DNA from: an uncultured Desulfosoma sp.
Lineage (GTDB): Bacteria; Desulfobacterota; Syntrophobacteria; Syntrophobacterales; DSM-9756
DNA length: 64,000 nucleotides
Direction: 5' to 3'
Assembly (NCBI GenBank): GCA_937960435.1
Contig: CALGPN010000012.1
Span: 1 to 64,000 of the forward strand
Below, in pieces: positions 1 to 8,970 of the stretch. The notes beneath the pieces are model-generated. The model ran no database searches. It was given only the letters and a program-made list of their open reading frames with translations, and was not told where the DNA came from. Position 1 is the first letter of the stretch; each line of letters opens with the position of its first letter. The position numbers were made by a program, and so were the translations under genes.

Positions 1-284
1 AAATCCGCCCGGAAAGCGCTTTCATCGATCCCCAGCTTTTCCAGAATTGTTTCCAAAGGCGCCGGTCCGTTTTCCTCGAGAAGTTGCAAGATCTTTCTCT
101 GCCGATCCGTCAGGGCGCCTTGCCCCTCTCCCGTTTTCTTGGCACTGTAAACGGCCCAGGGATCGCATACCTTTGGTGTGGCCACCCGATCCAAGTAGCA
201 GTCTTCGCAGACCGTCTGCCCGGAAAGTTCGAATCGATCGTCTTCTGCTGTGAGGGATGTGCCGCACCGAGCACACTGCATCAT
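1..284 (-). CDS. Zinc-ribbon / winged-helix-like protein, truncated by window edge
   Basis: Reading leftward from an ATG at 284 gives at least 94 residues with no stop before the edge, so the C-terminus is missing. The N-terminus carries MQCARCG and, about 30 residues on, VCEDCY, a CxxC...CxxC pair of zinc-ribbon type. A predicted helical segment (LTDRQRKILQLLEENG, near residue 65) looks like the start of a winged helix. A strong AAGGAGGTG lies 9 nt before the ATG, and a second ATG follows immediately. A regulatory role is inference; I do not recognise a named family. Confidence 0.7.
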   Translation of the reverse strand, partial: MMQCARCGTSLTAEDDRFELSGQTVCEDCYLDRVATPKVCDPWAVYSAKKTGEGQGALTDRQRKILQLLEENGPAPLETILEKLGIDESAFRAD

Positions 285-506
285 GGATCACCACCTCCTT
301 TGTCCTGAGAAATTTTCCAGCCCGCGTCCATGGCTTCGCCAAAACACACCGAGCCGCTATCGGTGATTCAAGACCCCAGCCGGATGCTTCTTGATCTTTT
401 TACTGGAATTTTCTAAAGGCTCATCGCCTTTCGGCCGATTCATTAACGAGATGTTTTCTTACGACCAAAACTAAAACTTCCAGCGGCAAGAGGGAAGGGT
501 CGAAAA

Positions 507-3083
507 ATGCTCCGCACCCGAAGTTTTCTGTTTTTCGTCGGCGTGACGCTTTGCCTGGTGGGGTTGTCTCTATCGGCTGCTTGGTTCATCTTGGTGCACG
601 CCATCGATAGGGTGGAACGCCAGCTGGCAGAAAACAAAATCCAGGGCGTTCGGGCCGTGTTGGAGTCCCAATTGACCCAATTGGCCCGCACCACTCGCGA
701 TTGGGCCTTTTGGGACGCCACCTATCAGTTCATCGAAAACCTCGACAAGAGCTACATTAAGGAAAATCTCAGCTCTGATACATTCAAGATTCTTCGCCTC
801 AAGGGCATGCTCTTTTTCGACAAGCGTCGAGTGCTCCAGCATGAAGCGGCATTCGATCCCGACACCGAGGCGGAAACCCACCTTTCAGCGCAACTGGTCA
901 GCGAAATTAAGGCCACACCCACTCTGTTCCCATCGCTAAATGCCCAAGACTGTCTTTCGGGAGTTTTCGTCCACGACGGGAAAGCTTTTTTCGCCGCCGC
1001 CTGTCCCATCCTGACAAGCGGCATTGAAGGACCTGCACAGGGAACACTGATTTTCCTGCAAGAGATCGATTCAGAAATCATCGACCTCTGGCAAACCATC
1101 ATCGGTCGTCCCGTCACGGTCACCGGGGTTCAGTCCGACAAAGATATTTCTTCAGCGTCCCCCGCGGAGCCTGAAGTCTCATGGGAATTCTTCGCCGATC
1201 ACATAACGGCGCGTCTTGTCTTCCCTGGGCTTCAAAAGAGTAGGGCGATGGTTCTTGAAACCACGCTGGAACGTTCCATTTATCGGCAAGCCGTCCGGTC
1301 GGTTGTCCTTTTTGCCGTGGCACTATCGGTTTTGGTGCTGTGGGCCCTGGGAGCTTTATGGTACTTCGTGGACCGAAAGCTCCTCCAAAGAATCGGCCAT
1401 CTCGTCTCGAAGGTTCAAAATTTCCCTTCGGTGGACGAGCACGCGCCGCATAAGTCGCCTGTGGATGAAATTGCGGCCCTCCATCGCTCCATCGATGGTT
1501 TGTTTTATGCGCTTGAAAGAAACGTGGAAGACAAGCTGGAAAAACATCAAGAGCTGCATACCATTCTTGAATCCAATCCTGTGGGCATCGTCCTTGTCAA
1601 CACAGAGAAAAGGAGGGTGTCCTGGGCCAACTCCAAGGCCTTGGAACTCATGGGACGTCCACTCGGCGAAATTCTGAACAGGCCGTGCAAGGACGTCGTG
1701 TGCCCCTCTCAGGACACACAGTGTCCCGTCTTGGACCGGGGACAGAAGGTATGCGACGTGGAATGCATTATGCCCACCCATGACGGCAAGGGCGTTCCAG
1801 TCCTGCGAAGTATTACAGAAGTGACCTACCAGCAAGAGCGCCATCTCCTCGAAGCGATGATGGATCTTCGGCCGCAAAAGGCCTTGGAATCCCAACTGGA
1901 CCAAGCCAAAAAACTGGAAACCGTGGGGCTTGTCGCAGGAGGAGTGGCTCACGATCTCAACAACCACTTGACGACTCTGGTCGGTTATCCCGACATGCTG
2001 CTTCGCCGCCTCAACGCCGCAGACCCCATGTTTCGGCATCTAACCTTGATCCGTGACGCCGGCCTCAAAGCGGGCGCCATCGTCCAAGACCTCCTTACCC
2101 TTGCTCGGCGTGGGGTGAAATCCAGCGAGCATTTTGAACTGGCCGATCTGATGCGCCGAGTTTTTTCCTCCCCGGAATTCGCCGCACTTCGAAGTTCCCG
2201 CCCCAAAGTGCAATTTCACATGGAACTAGAAAGTCGACGATTCTACTGTTTTGGGTCCGAACCCCATCTGGAGAAAGCCATATTGAATCTCGTGCGCAAC
2301 GCCGCCGAGGCCATCGCCGACGTGGGCACAGTGCGTGTGGCTCTCCAGGGTTTAGAATTGACTCAACCCAAATCCGGCTACGAAACCGTGCCGCCAGGCC
2401 GTTGGATCCTTGTGAGGGTCCAGGACACGGGAAGCGGGATCGCGGCTGAGGACCTCCCGCATATTTTTGAACCTTTCTACACAAAGAAAAAAATGGGCCG
2501 AAGCGGGACAGGTTTGGGGATGACCATCATCCGGCACGCCGTGAAGGACATGGGAGGTTTTATCGACGTGGAGAGCACACCGGGGCGAGGCACCACCTTT
2601 ACCCTGTATCTTCCGGAGGCCGACCCGCCGCCCGCCCAGGCATCAAAGGAGGTCTTCACACAAGCCCTCCCCAGAGGTTCGGGCGAGAAAATCCTTGTGG
2701 TTGAGGACATGGAAGACCAAAGAACTCTTGTGGAAAGCCTGCTCACGGACCTCGGATACCGTGTGTCCACGGCATCCAGCGGCCGGGAAGCCTTGGCTCT
2801 GGCGGCCACCCAAAACTTCGATGGCCTGGTTCTGGATATGACGCTGGGGGACGACCTGGACGGCTCCGATGTCTATCGGGAGATCCGGAAGCGCCACCCC
2901 ACAATCAAAGCCGTGATCGTCAGCGGCGACGTATCCGGCAGCCGGGTGGCCGCCGTCGAGGCTTTAGGCGTTTCCCGTTTCCTGGCCAAACCTTACAGCC
3001 TGAAAAAACTTGCCGAAACGGTCTACGCCATGTTTCACGAGGCTTCGGGAAAGTCATCTCACGCCTCGGCGTCACCGGAATAG
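507..3083 (+). CDS. CHASE4 hybrid sensor histidine kinase with receiver domain
   Basis: An 858-residue membrane hybrid kinase. Membrane segments lie near residues 7-30 and 266-288. The periplasmic part between them contains RDWAFWDATYQF (about 64-75), typical of CHASE4 sensor domains. A PAS-like region follows at about 350-440, with several cysteines (VVCPSQDTQCP, KVCDVEC) that might bind metal or sense redox. The H-box AHDLNN places the phosphorylated His at 482; the ATPase has DTGSGI and GTGLGM. The C-terminal receiver (about 725-845) has its acceptor Asp near 777 in LVLDMTLG. No partner regulator is adjacent, so the attached receiver is the visible output. The ligand is unknown. It converges on the next gene with 3 nt between stops. 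Confidence 0.92.
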   Translation: MLRTRSFLFFVGVTLCLVGLSLSAAWFILVHAIDRVERQLAENKIQGVRAVLESQLTQLARTTRDWAFWDATYQFIENLDKSYIKENLSSDTFKILRLKGMLFFDKRRVLQHEAAFDPDTEAETHLSAQLVSEIKATPTLFPSLNAQDCLSGVFVHDGKAFFAAACPILTSGIEGPAQGTLIFLQEIDSEIIDLWQTIIGRPVTVTGVQSDKDISSASPAEPEVSWEFFADHITARLVFPGLQKSRAMVLETTLERSIYRQAVRSVVLFAVALSVLVLWALGALWYFVDRKLLQRIGHLVSKVQNFPSVDEHAPHKSPVDEIAALHRSIDGLFYALERNVEDKLEKHQELHTILESNPVGIVLVNTEKRRVSWANSKALELMGRPLGEILNRPCKDVVCPSQDTQCPVLDRGQKVCDVECIMPTHDGKGVPVLRSITEVTYQQERHLLEAMMDLRPQKALESQLDQAKKLETVGLVAGGVAHDLNNHLTTLVGYPDMLLRRLNAADPMFRHLTLIRDAGLKAGAIVQDLLTLARRGVKSSEHFELADLMRRVFSSPEFAALRSSRPKVQFHMELESRRFYCFGSEPHLEKAILNLVRNAAEAIADVGTVRVALQGLELTQPKSGYETVPPGRWILVRVQDTGSGIAAEDLPHIFEPFYTKKKMGRSGTGLGMTIIRHAVKDMGGFIDVESTPGRGTTFTLYLPEADPPPAQASKEVFTQALPRGSGEKILVVEDMEDQRTLVESLLTDLGYRVSTASSGREALALAATQNFDGLVLDMTLGDDLDGSDVYREIRKRHPTIKAVIVSGDVSGSRVAAVEALGVSRFLAKPYSLKKLAETVYAMFHEASGKSSHASASPE

Positions 3084-3086
3084 GAA

Positions 3087-4043
3087 TCACCAAGCCTTGT
3101 TCACGGCGTCCTGAGGACCGGCCGGGTCCCCGCCGGCCAAGCATTCCAAAGCCAGAAGAAGCGCTTGGGTGCCCTTGCGCCCATGCCCCTGAGCTTTTAC
3201 GGCCACATAGAGCTGATGGACCAACGCCAGGCCGGGAAGGCTCAAATTCATGCGCTCCGCTTCCTTGAGGGCGATCCCCATGTCCTTGATGAAGTGCTCC
3301 ACATAAAAACCCGGAGCGAAATCGCGCCGCATCATGCGCGGCATCAGGTTGTCCAAAGCCCAACAGGAGGCCGCCCCGCGGCTGATGCTCCGAAGCACCT
3401 TTTCCGGGTCCAAACCTGCACGCACCGCGTAAAGAAGGCTTTCGCACACGCCGATCATGGTGCCGGCGATGACGATCTGGTTGCACATCTTGGCGTGCTG
3501 GCCCGATCCGGCGGGCCCGTGATGGACGATGTTTTTCCCCAAAATTTCAAAGATCGGGCGAACAGCCTGAACCGCGGCCGGCTCACCCCCCACCATAATG
3601 GACAAGGTGGCATCCCGCGCCCCCACGTCACCTCCCGAAACCGGCGCATCCACGGCATAAGCGCCGCGACGTCGCGCTTCGGCATCGATGGCGCGGGCCA
3701 ACTGCGGATCCGTGGTGGTCATATCCACGAGGACCATGCCTTCCCGAAGGCCGTCGAAAATGCCGCCCGAACCAAAGTAGATCTCGCGCACATCGTCGGG
3801 GAAACCCACCATGGTGCACACCACGTCGGATGTGGCGGCCACTTCGGCCGCCGACTCGGCCCATTGGGCGCCACGGTCGAGAAGCGCCGCGGCCTTGGCT
3901 GCAGTGCGGTTGAAAACCGTGACAGCATATCCGGCAGCCAAAAGGTGGCCGCACATGGCCGATCCCATAACACCGGTCCCAACCCACCCGATGCGCGTCC
4001 GCGACGGATCACACGGTTTCAGAAAACCCCCGTCCGAGTCCAT
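3087..4043 (-). CDS. NAD(P)-dependent beta-hydroxyacid dehydrogenase (3-hydroxyisobutyrate dehydrogenase family)
   Basis: A 318-residue member of the family that holds 3-hydroxyisobutyrate dehydrogenase, tartronate semialdehyde reductase and glyoxylate/succinic semialdehyde reductases. Seen: the N-terminal nucleotide motif GWVGTGVMGSAM (19-30), substrate motif DAPVSGG (132-138) and catalytic Lys in GQHAKMCNQ (K185). The reading frame extends further upstream, but GAAGGAGAAGGG lies directly before the ATG at 4043, so that start is chosen. The exact substrate cannot be read from sequence. It stands alone on the minus strand, 118 nt after the start of the flavoprotein transcript's end. Confidence 0.9.
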   Translation of the reverse strand: MDSDGGFLKPCDPSRTRIGWVGTGVMGSAMCGHLLAAGYAVTVFNRTAAKAAALLDRGAQWAESAAEVAATSDVVCTMVGFPDDVREIYFGSGGIFDGLREGMVLVDMTTTDPQLARAIDAEARRRGAYAVDAPVSGGDVGARDATLSIMVGGEPAAVQAVRPIFEILGKNIVHHGPAGSGQHAKMCNQIVIAGTMIGVCESLLYAVRAGLDPEKVLRSISRGAASCWALDNLMPRMMRRDFAPGFYVEHFIKDMGIALKEAERMNLSLPGLALVHQLYVAVKAQGHGRKGTQALLLALECLAGGDPAGPQDAVNKAW

Positions 4044-4161
4044 CCCTTCTCCTTCTTCTGGGCGCGCTCCACGGAAGACACGAAAATCCGTCCCGCGAGC
4101 ACGCCCAGGACAACAGGACAAGCATCTTGGGATCATCCTGTAAAGAGCGAACTGTGCAACG

Positions 4162-5037
4162 TCACTTTTTTTCAGGCCGAATCCACGTGCCCGTGTCCTT
4201 GTAGGCTCGGGTCACGGCCTTGAGCTCGTCGCGCCGTTTCGCAAAGAGGTCCTTCATGGTCCGAAGCCACTCCAGATGCGCCACGGCGTCCTCCCGGCTC
4301 AGGAAGAAGGGGTGATCTCCCCGGACCGTTTCCACCGAAAAGCTCGTGCCGTCCCAGCGCACAGTCCCTTCGCTGCTGCACGTCATGCACCGGATCCTTT
4401 GGACCTCGGATTTTTTGGACTCCTTTGGGGGAAGAAATCGGAAAGTGTCGCCGCCGCACAAAGGGCAACGGGGCGTTTTCGGATCGGAGCCATCCGCCCC
4501 GAGCTCCAAAGCACGGGCCAATTTTCGGGCGGCGGCCGGGCCGTCTTCGCCCAAAAGAACTTCCCCCGGAAGGGCGCCGTAAACCACCTCGGACCCCCGA
4601 TGGTCGGCCAAAATGAGCTTCAAGAAACTGTCCACCATGAGCTTGGTGTAGCCTTCGAGTCCCGGGACGCCGGCGATGGCCACTCCCACGGCAGGTTTTC
4701 CCCACAGGGCGTCGATGTGGGCGTAAAAGCTCAAGCCCCGGTCCAACAAACGTTTCAGGCTCGCATTGGCCCCGAGAAAATAGGTAGGGGCGGCCACCAC
4801 CACGGCATCCGCGTGGACCAAGGCCTCCAGGACGAGCTCCAAATCATCCTTCTGCACGCAGCGCATGGGCTCGAAAAGGCATTGGTAACAGGCCAGACAC
4901 GGGCGAAGGTCCAGTTCGGGAAGCCGCACGAGCCGCAAATCCCACGAGCCTTCCAAACATCGGTGGATTTCCTTGATGAAAATCTCACTGTTTCCAAATT
5001 TCCTCGGGGACGCGATCACACCCAACAGAGTTCCCAT
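4162..5037 (-). CDS. Iron-sulfur flavoprotein (NADPH-dependent FMN reductase fold) with C-terminal zinc ribbon
   Basis: 291 residues. The N-terminal part has the flavodoxin-like FMN reductase pattern (GVIASPRKFGNSE near residue 6). C47, C50, C53 and C60 form CxxCxxCx5C, the compact motif that binds a 4Fe-4S cluster in archaeal and anaerobe iron-sulfur flavoproteins. Residues about 190-235 add CPLCGG...IRCMTC, a zinc-ribbon-like pair that the simple family members lack. The start at 5037 has AAAGGAG upstream. A role in electron transfer or detoxification of oxygen species is family knowledge; the physiological partner is unknown. Confidence 0.88.
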   Translation of the reverse strand: MGTLLGVIASPRKFGNSEIFIKEIHRCLEGSWDLRLVRLPELDLRPCLACYQCLFEPMRCVQKDDLELVLEALVHADAVVVAAPTYFLGANASLKRLLDRGLSFYAHIDALWGKPAVGVAIAGVPGLEGYTKLMVDSFLKLILADHRGSEVVYGALPGEVLLGEDGPAAARKLARALELGADGSDPKTPRCPLCGGDTFRFLPPKESKKSEVQRIRCMTCSSEGTVRWDGTSFSVETVRGDHPFFLSREDAVAHLEWLRTMKDLFAKRRDELKAVTRAYKDTGTWIRPEKK

Positions 5038-5240
5038 GGAATTCCGCTCCTTTCCCTCTTCGTCTGAATCGCTTACAAATATACGGCTCTTCGCCTTTTT
5101 GCCGTCGGGTTTCCAACATAACGAGAATCGCGGGGGGAAGCAAACGAGGATCTCGGGCCGGCTCTCGTGTCGCCATTGATTGGGTCGACTCGTCCCATTA
5201 AGGGAAAAATAGTTTTTCGCCAGAGCATGGAGTGAACACG

Positions 5241-6581
5241 ATGGTGGAAAAAGTCCTCATCATGGGCGCCGCCGGAAGGGATTTCCACAATTTCAACGTC
5301 TACTTCCGAAACAATCCCCGGTACCGGGTCGAGGCTTTCACCGCCGCCCAAATCCCGGATATCGAAGGGCGACGGTATCCGTCCGAACTGGCGGGACCCG
5401 GGTATCCGGAAGGGATTCCCATCTATCCGGAAGAAGCGCTGGCGGCGCTCATCCGTGAGCACCGCATCGATTTGGTCGCCTTTTCCTACAGCGATGTGCC
5501 CCACGTGGACGTCATGCACAAGGCCTCCCTGGTTATGGCCGAAGGGGCCGACTTCATTCTGATCGGGGCGACTTATACGATGCTGCGCGCCTCCAAGCCC
5601 GTCATCGCCGTGTGCGCCGTACGCACGGGGTGCGGCAAGTCCCAAACGACGCGCAAGGTCTGCGAAATCCTTCGTTCCTACAAGGTGCGCGTGGTGGCCG
5701 TCCGCCATCCCATGCCCTACGGCGACCTGCGCTCTCAGGTGGTGCAGCGGTTCGCCCGATACGAGGATTTCCAGCGATGCCAATGCACCATCGAAGAACG
5801 CGAAGAATACGAACCCCTGGTCGAACAGGGGATTACTGTCTACGGAGGGGTGGATTACGAAAAAATTCTTCGGGAAGCGGAAAAAGAAGCCGACGTCATC
5901 GTCTGGGACGGAGGGAACAACGACACGCCCTTTTACTACCCCGATGTCCATATCGTGCTCCTGGATCCGCACCGACCCGGCCACGAGCGGCTCTATTACC
6001 CGGGGGAGACGAACCTCCGCATGGCGCACATCGCCGTCATCAACAAAGTGGACACGGCTTCGCCCCAAGGCATCGAGGTCGTGCGGGAAAACATTCGAGA
6101 TTTCGCGCCGAAGGCGGATATCCTCATGGCCGAATCTCCTGTGATCGTCTCCGACCCGGAGAGGATCCGAGGAAAACGCGTCGCCGTCGTGGAAGACGGC
6201 CCCACGCTCACGCACGGGGAAATGCCCACGGGGGCGGGCATGATCGCAGCGAAAAAATTCGGGGCCGCGGCCGTTGTGGACCCCAAACCGTATGCCCGGG
6301 GGAGCCTCAGGGAAACCTACAGCCGCTACCCCCACATCGGCCCGGTGGTGCCGGCCATGGGCTACAGCCCGCGCCAGATCGCCGACTTGGAAGCTACCCT
6401 GAACGCGGTGCCGTGTGATGTGGTGCTCTTCGCCACGCCGATTCAGCTCACCCGCATCGTGTCTCTGAAACACCCCACGGTGCGCGTGCGCTACGAATAC
6501 CGCGACCACGGCGAACCGACCTTGGAAGAGGCTCTGAAACGCCGCCTTCCCCGAGTGTTTTCTCAGGAGCCGGCAAAATGA
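5241..6581 (+). CDS. Cyclic 2,3-diphosphoglycerate synthetase-like P-loop protein
   Basis: 446 residues. The N-terminus (KVLIMGAAGRDFHNFNVYF) and the P-loop VRTGCGKSQTTRK near residue 132 match the family annotated after archaeal cyclic 2,3-diphosphoglycerate synthetase. WDGGNND and VINKVDT (GTPase-like NKxD) follow. In bacteria these proteins are often linked to nitrogen or amino-acid genes and the cyclic-DPG function is unproven. An in-frame GTG exists at 5232, but GGAG 8 nt before the ATG at 5241 and family N-termini favour 5241. It overlaps arcC by 4 nt (ATGA), so the two are translationally coupled. Confidence 0.85.
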   Translation: MVEKVLIMGAAGRDFHNFNVYFRNNPRYRVEAFTAAQIPDIEGRRYPSELAGPGYPEGIPIYPEEALAALIREHRIDLVAFSYSDVPHVDVMHKASLVMAEGADFILIGATYTMLRASKPVIAVCAVRTGCGKSQTTRKVCEILRSYKVRVVAVRHPMPYGDLRSQVVQRFARYEDFQRCQCTIEEREEYEPLVEQGITVYGGVDYEKILREAEKEADVIVWDGGNNDTPFYYPDVHIVLLDPHRPGHERLYYPGETNLRMAHIAVINKVDTASPQGIEVVRENIRDFAPKADILMAESPVIVSDPERIRGKRVAVVEDGPTLTHGEMPTGAGMIAAKKFGAAAVVDPKPYARGSLRETYSRYPHIGPVVPAMGYSPRQIADLEATLNAVPCDVVLFATPIQLTRIVSLKHPTVRVRYEYRDHGEPTLEEALKRRLPRVFSQEPAK

Positions 6582-7525
6582 ACCCTGTGACCGCGCCGAA
6601 GCCCGTCCTTCTCGTCGCCTTGGGCGGCAACGCCCTCATCCGCAAAGGCCAAAAGGGCACCATCCAGGAACAATTCGAAAACCTTCGCGTGCCCATGCGC
6701 CAAATCGCCCGGCTGACGGAATCCTTCCGGATCGTCATCACCCACGGCAACGGCCCCCAGGTGGGAAACCTCATGCTCCAACAGGAGTGTTGCCCCGAGG
6801 TGCCGCGCCTTCCCCTGGAAATTCTGGTCGCCCAGACCCAGGGACAAATCGGCTACATGATCGAATCCACCCTGGACAGCGAACTCATGGCCTTGGGGAT
6901 CGTCACCCAAAAATGCCTGGTGAGCCTCATCAGCTATGTGGTTGTGGACCCGAAAGACCCCGCCTTCGCCGACCCGTCCAAACCGGTGGGCCCGGTCTAC
7001 CCTGAAGAGGCTGTCCCGACCCTGCCGTTTCCCGTCAAAAAAACGCCCAAAGGATACCGCCGTGTGGTGGCATCCCCCAAACCGGTCACCATCGTGGAAC
7101 AGCGAGAAATCCGAAGACTCATCGCGATGGATTTCGTGGTGATCTGCTGCGGGGGAGGGGGAATTCCCGTGGTGCGTGAAGGACGCGGCTTTTGCGGGGT
7201 GGACGCCGTCATCGACAAGGATCTGGCCAGCGCCAAACTGGCCCGTCAGGTGGGGATCGATATCTTCTGCATCGTGACCGATGTGCCCGGCGTGTTCCTA
7301 GACTACGGGTCTCCTGAGCAGCGCCTCCTTTCCCGACTCTGCGTTCGTGAGGCGGAAACCTATCTCGCTCAGGGGCACTTTCCCGAAGGATCCATGGGCC
7401 CCAAGGTGGAAGCGGCCATAGAATTCGTCCGCGCCACAGGAAAGCGCGCCGCCATCGGTTCCATCGACGACATCACCGGAACCGTCGCCGGCACGAGCGG
7501 CACCCAAATCACCCTGGAATCATAA
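6578..7525 (+). CDS. arcC: Carbamate kinase
   Basis: 315 residues, the usual family length. Carbamate kinase interconverts carbamoyl phosphate plus ADP with carbamate plus ATP. Seen: the amino-acid-kinase start LLVALGGNALIRKGQ, the HGNGPQVGNLMLQQE substrate loop, CCGGGGIPV, and DKDLASAKLA near the nucleotide site; PEGSMGPKVEAAI is the typical C-terminal motif. It overlaps the upstream gene by 4 nt. An ornithine-cyclodeaminase-like gene lies convergent downstream, so ATP recovery from arginine or citrulline breakdown is plausible, but no arginine deiminase or ornithine carbamoyltransferase is visible here. Confidence 0.95.
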   Translation: MNPVTAPKPVLLVALGGNALIRKGQKGTIQEQFENLRVPMRQIARLTESFRIVITHGNGPQVGNLMLQQECCPEVPRLPLEILVAQTQGQIGYMIESTLDSELMALGIVTQKCLVSLISYVVVDPKDPAFADPSKPVGPVYPEEAVPTLPFPVKKTPKGYRRVVASPKPVTIVEQREIRRLIAMDFVVICCGGGGIPVVREGRGFCGVDAVIDKDLASAKLARQVGIDIFCIVTDVPGVFLDYGSPEQRLLSRLCVREAETYLAQGHFPEGSMGPKVEAAIEFVRATGKRAAIGSIDDITGTVAGTSGTQITLES

Positions 7526-7579
7526 GCTGTCTCCACCCCCCGTATCCACCCGTCATCTCCTCCCGTACTCATCTCCTCC

Positions 7580-7614
7580 CGTAGGTTGGGGTGAGCGCAG
7601 CGAACCCCAACACC
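7580..7614 (+). repeat. REP-like hairpin repeat, copy 1
   Basis: A 35-nt element that recurs at 21701 and 21808. Its arms GTTGGGG and CCCCAAC pair around TGAGCGCAGCGAA. It sits between the convergent ends of arcC and the ornithine-cyclodeaminase-like gene. Just upstream, a CATCTCCTCCCGTA sequence is also duplicated in tandem. Confidence 0.85.
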
Positions 7615-7669
7615 CGCGAACCCCCAACCCTTCGCCCTCACCCCTCCGATAGCCCTCACGAAACACGAA

Positions 7670-8788
7670 TCACAACGCCGCCCCCGTTTCCTCCTGGCGC
7701 CGCAGGCCCCTTTCCACGGTCACGACGAAATCCTGCACATTGGTAAGCACAGATCGGGCGGTGAGCGACCCGCGATTGGCCAGTTTCTGCACGGCAAACT
7801 CCGACATGTCCACCGTGTAGAAAAACACCGGGCGCACCGTGCCGTCTTCCAGCACCCGATAAGCCGGCGCCATGTTGCCCGTGGCGATGGCATGGAGTTG
7901 GGTCGCCAGGGCCACGATGGTCGTGGCACGGCGCACCACCGCCCGCATGCGATCCTGGGCGGCGTAAACGTCCGCCACCACTTCCGGCAAGGGACCGTCG
8001 TCTCGGATGGATCCCGCCAGCACCACGGGAATGCCGCACTGCAAAGCCGCATGCATGATCCCTTCTGTCACAAAACCGGCTGCCACGGCGGCCTCGATGG
8101 ACCCCAGAGCGCGCACCCGGTTGATGGCGTCCAAATGATGGTAATGCCCCAAGGGCGCCAGGCGTTTCGAATAGATTTCCTGCCCCAAAGCCGTCCCGAA
8201 CATGGCCGCTTCCAGATCGTGAACGGCCAAAGCGTTGCCGGCGAGGATCCCGTGGACATAGCCCCTGCGGATCAAAGCGCAGAAGGCATCGCGAGCGTCC
8301 CGGTCGAACACCAGCGCGGGCCCTAGGACCCACACGATGAAGCCGTGATCCCGTTCGTGGCGCAATAGGTCGTAAAATTCGTCATAGTCGATGGAGAAGG
8401 ATGTCTCCCGAGTCAGCCGGGTCCGGAAGGCGAATTTGTCTCCGCGGTGCTCGTCTTCGGCGAATGCTTCGGCATGGACGTAAATGCCGTCCTCCCCGTT
8501 TTCCCTTCGGCCCAAGGCCACAAGATCGCCCACCTGCAGCCTGCGGAACTCCACGACCTCCAAGAGGCCATGGGGTCGCCGGACCACGACGCAGTCCATC
8601 CGAGACTCCCGCAGGAGCTCCCAACGGCCGGGACTCACATGAAAATATTCCGGGAAGATGGATGTGGCATGGTAGCCTTCGGGGGCCACCCCCGAGCGTT
8701 CCACCATGGCGAAACGCACGAGAGGGGCGTCCCTCAAGGGCGGTTGAGAAAAATCCGGGGCCGTGTAGCTGGGAAACCAAAACGCCAT
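7670..8788 (-). CDS. Archaeal-type ornithine cyclodeaminase / LOR-SDH domain protein (TIGR00300-like)
   Basis: 372 residues. The central and C-terminal parts (GILAGNALAVHDLE, GIMHAALQCGIPVVLAGSIR, DDGPLP, TGNMAP) match the family first named for a domain in LOR/SDH bifunctional proteins. An archaeal member is an NAD-dependent ornithine cyclodeaminase, turning ornithine into proline and ammonia. That activity is known for the archaeal enzyme; for this bacterial copy it is inference. The frame opens at 8824, but AGGAGGGTGCC directly before the ATG at 8788 fixes the start. It converges with arcC and diverges from the LysR gene. Confidence 0.85.
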   Translation of the reverse strand: MAFWFPSYTAPDFSQPPLRDAPLVRFAMVERSGVAPEGYHATSIFPEYFHVSPGRWELLRESRMDCVVVRRPHGLLEVVEFRRLQVGDLVALGRRENGEDGIYVHAEAFAEDEHRGDKFAFRTRLTRETSFSIDYDEFYDLLRHERDHGFIVWVLGPALVFDRDARDAFCALIRRGYVHGILAGNALAVHDLEAAMFGTALGQEIYSKRLAPLGHYHHLDAINRVRALGSIEAAVAAGFVTEGIMHAALQCGIPVVLAGSIRDDGPLPEVVADVYAAQDRMRAVVRRATTIVALATQLHAIATGNMAPAYRVLEDGTVRPVFFYTVDMSEFAVQKLANRGSLTARSVLTNVQDFVVTVERGLRRQEETGAAL

Positions 8789-8894
8789 GGCACCCTCCTG
8801 GTCGGTTTTTTCTAAACGTCTCAAAGGCCCAGCACCCGCCTTGGCGATCCCTTGGTCCGAAGGCCTTGCCCCCAGGGAAAACCCCAGGCGCCGC

Positions 8895-8922
8895 TTGACA
8901 AGGTTTCCCCCCTCGATAGAGA
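8895..8922 (+). promoter_or_regulatory. Candidate sigma-70 promoter for the LysR gene
   Basis: TTGACA (8895-8900) and TAGAGA (8917-8922) are separated by 16 nt and lie about 50 nt before the LysR ATG. The -35 is perfect and the -10 is weak. Two abutting TGTGCATTG copies begin 2 nt downstream. Confidence 0.45.
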
Positions 8923-8923
8923 C

Positions 8924-8941
8924 TGTGCATTGTGTGCATTG
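8924..8941 (+). repeat. Tandem 9-bp repeat in the LysR promoter region
   Basis: TGTGCATTG occurs twice head to tail with no spacer, immediately downstream of the candidate -10 and 29 nt before the LysR start. Position suggests an operator, perhaps for autoregulation; this is inference. Confidence 0.6.
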
Positions 8942-8970
8942 CCGAGTCCGATAAAAAAGGAGCCGTCCTC

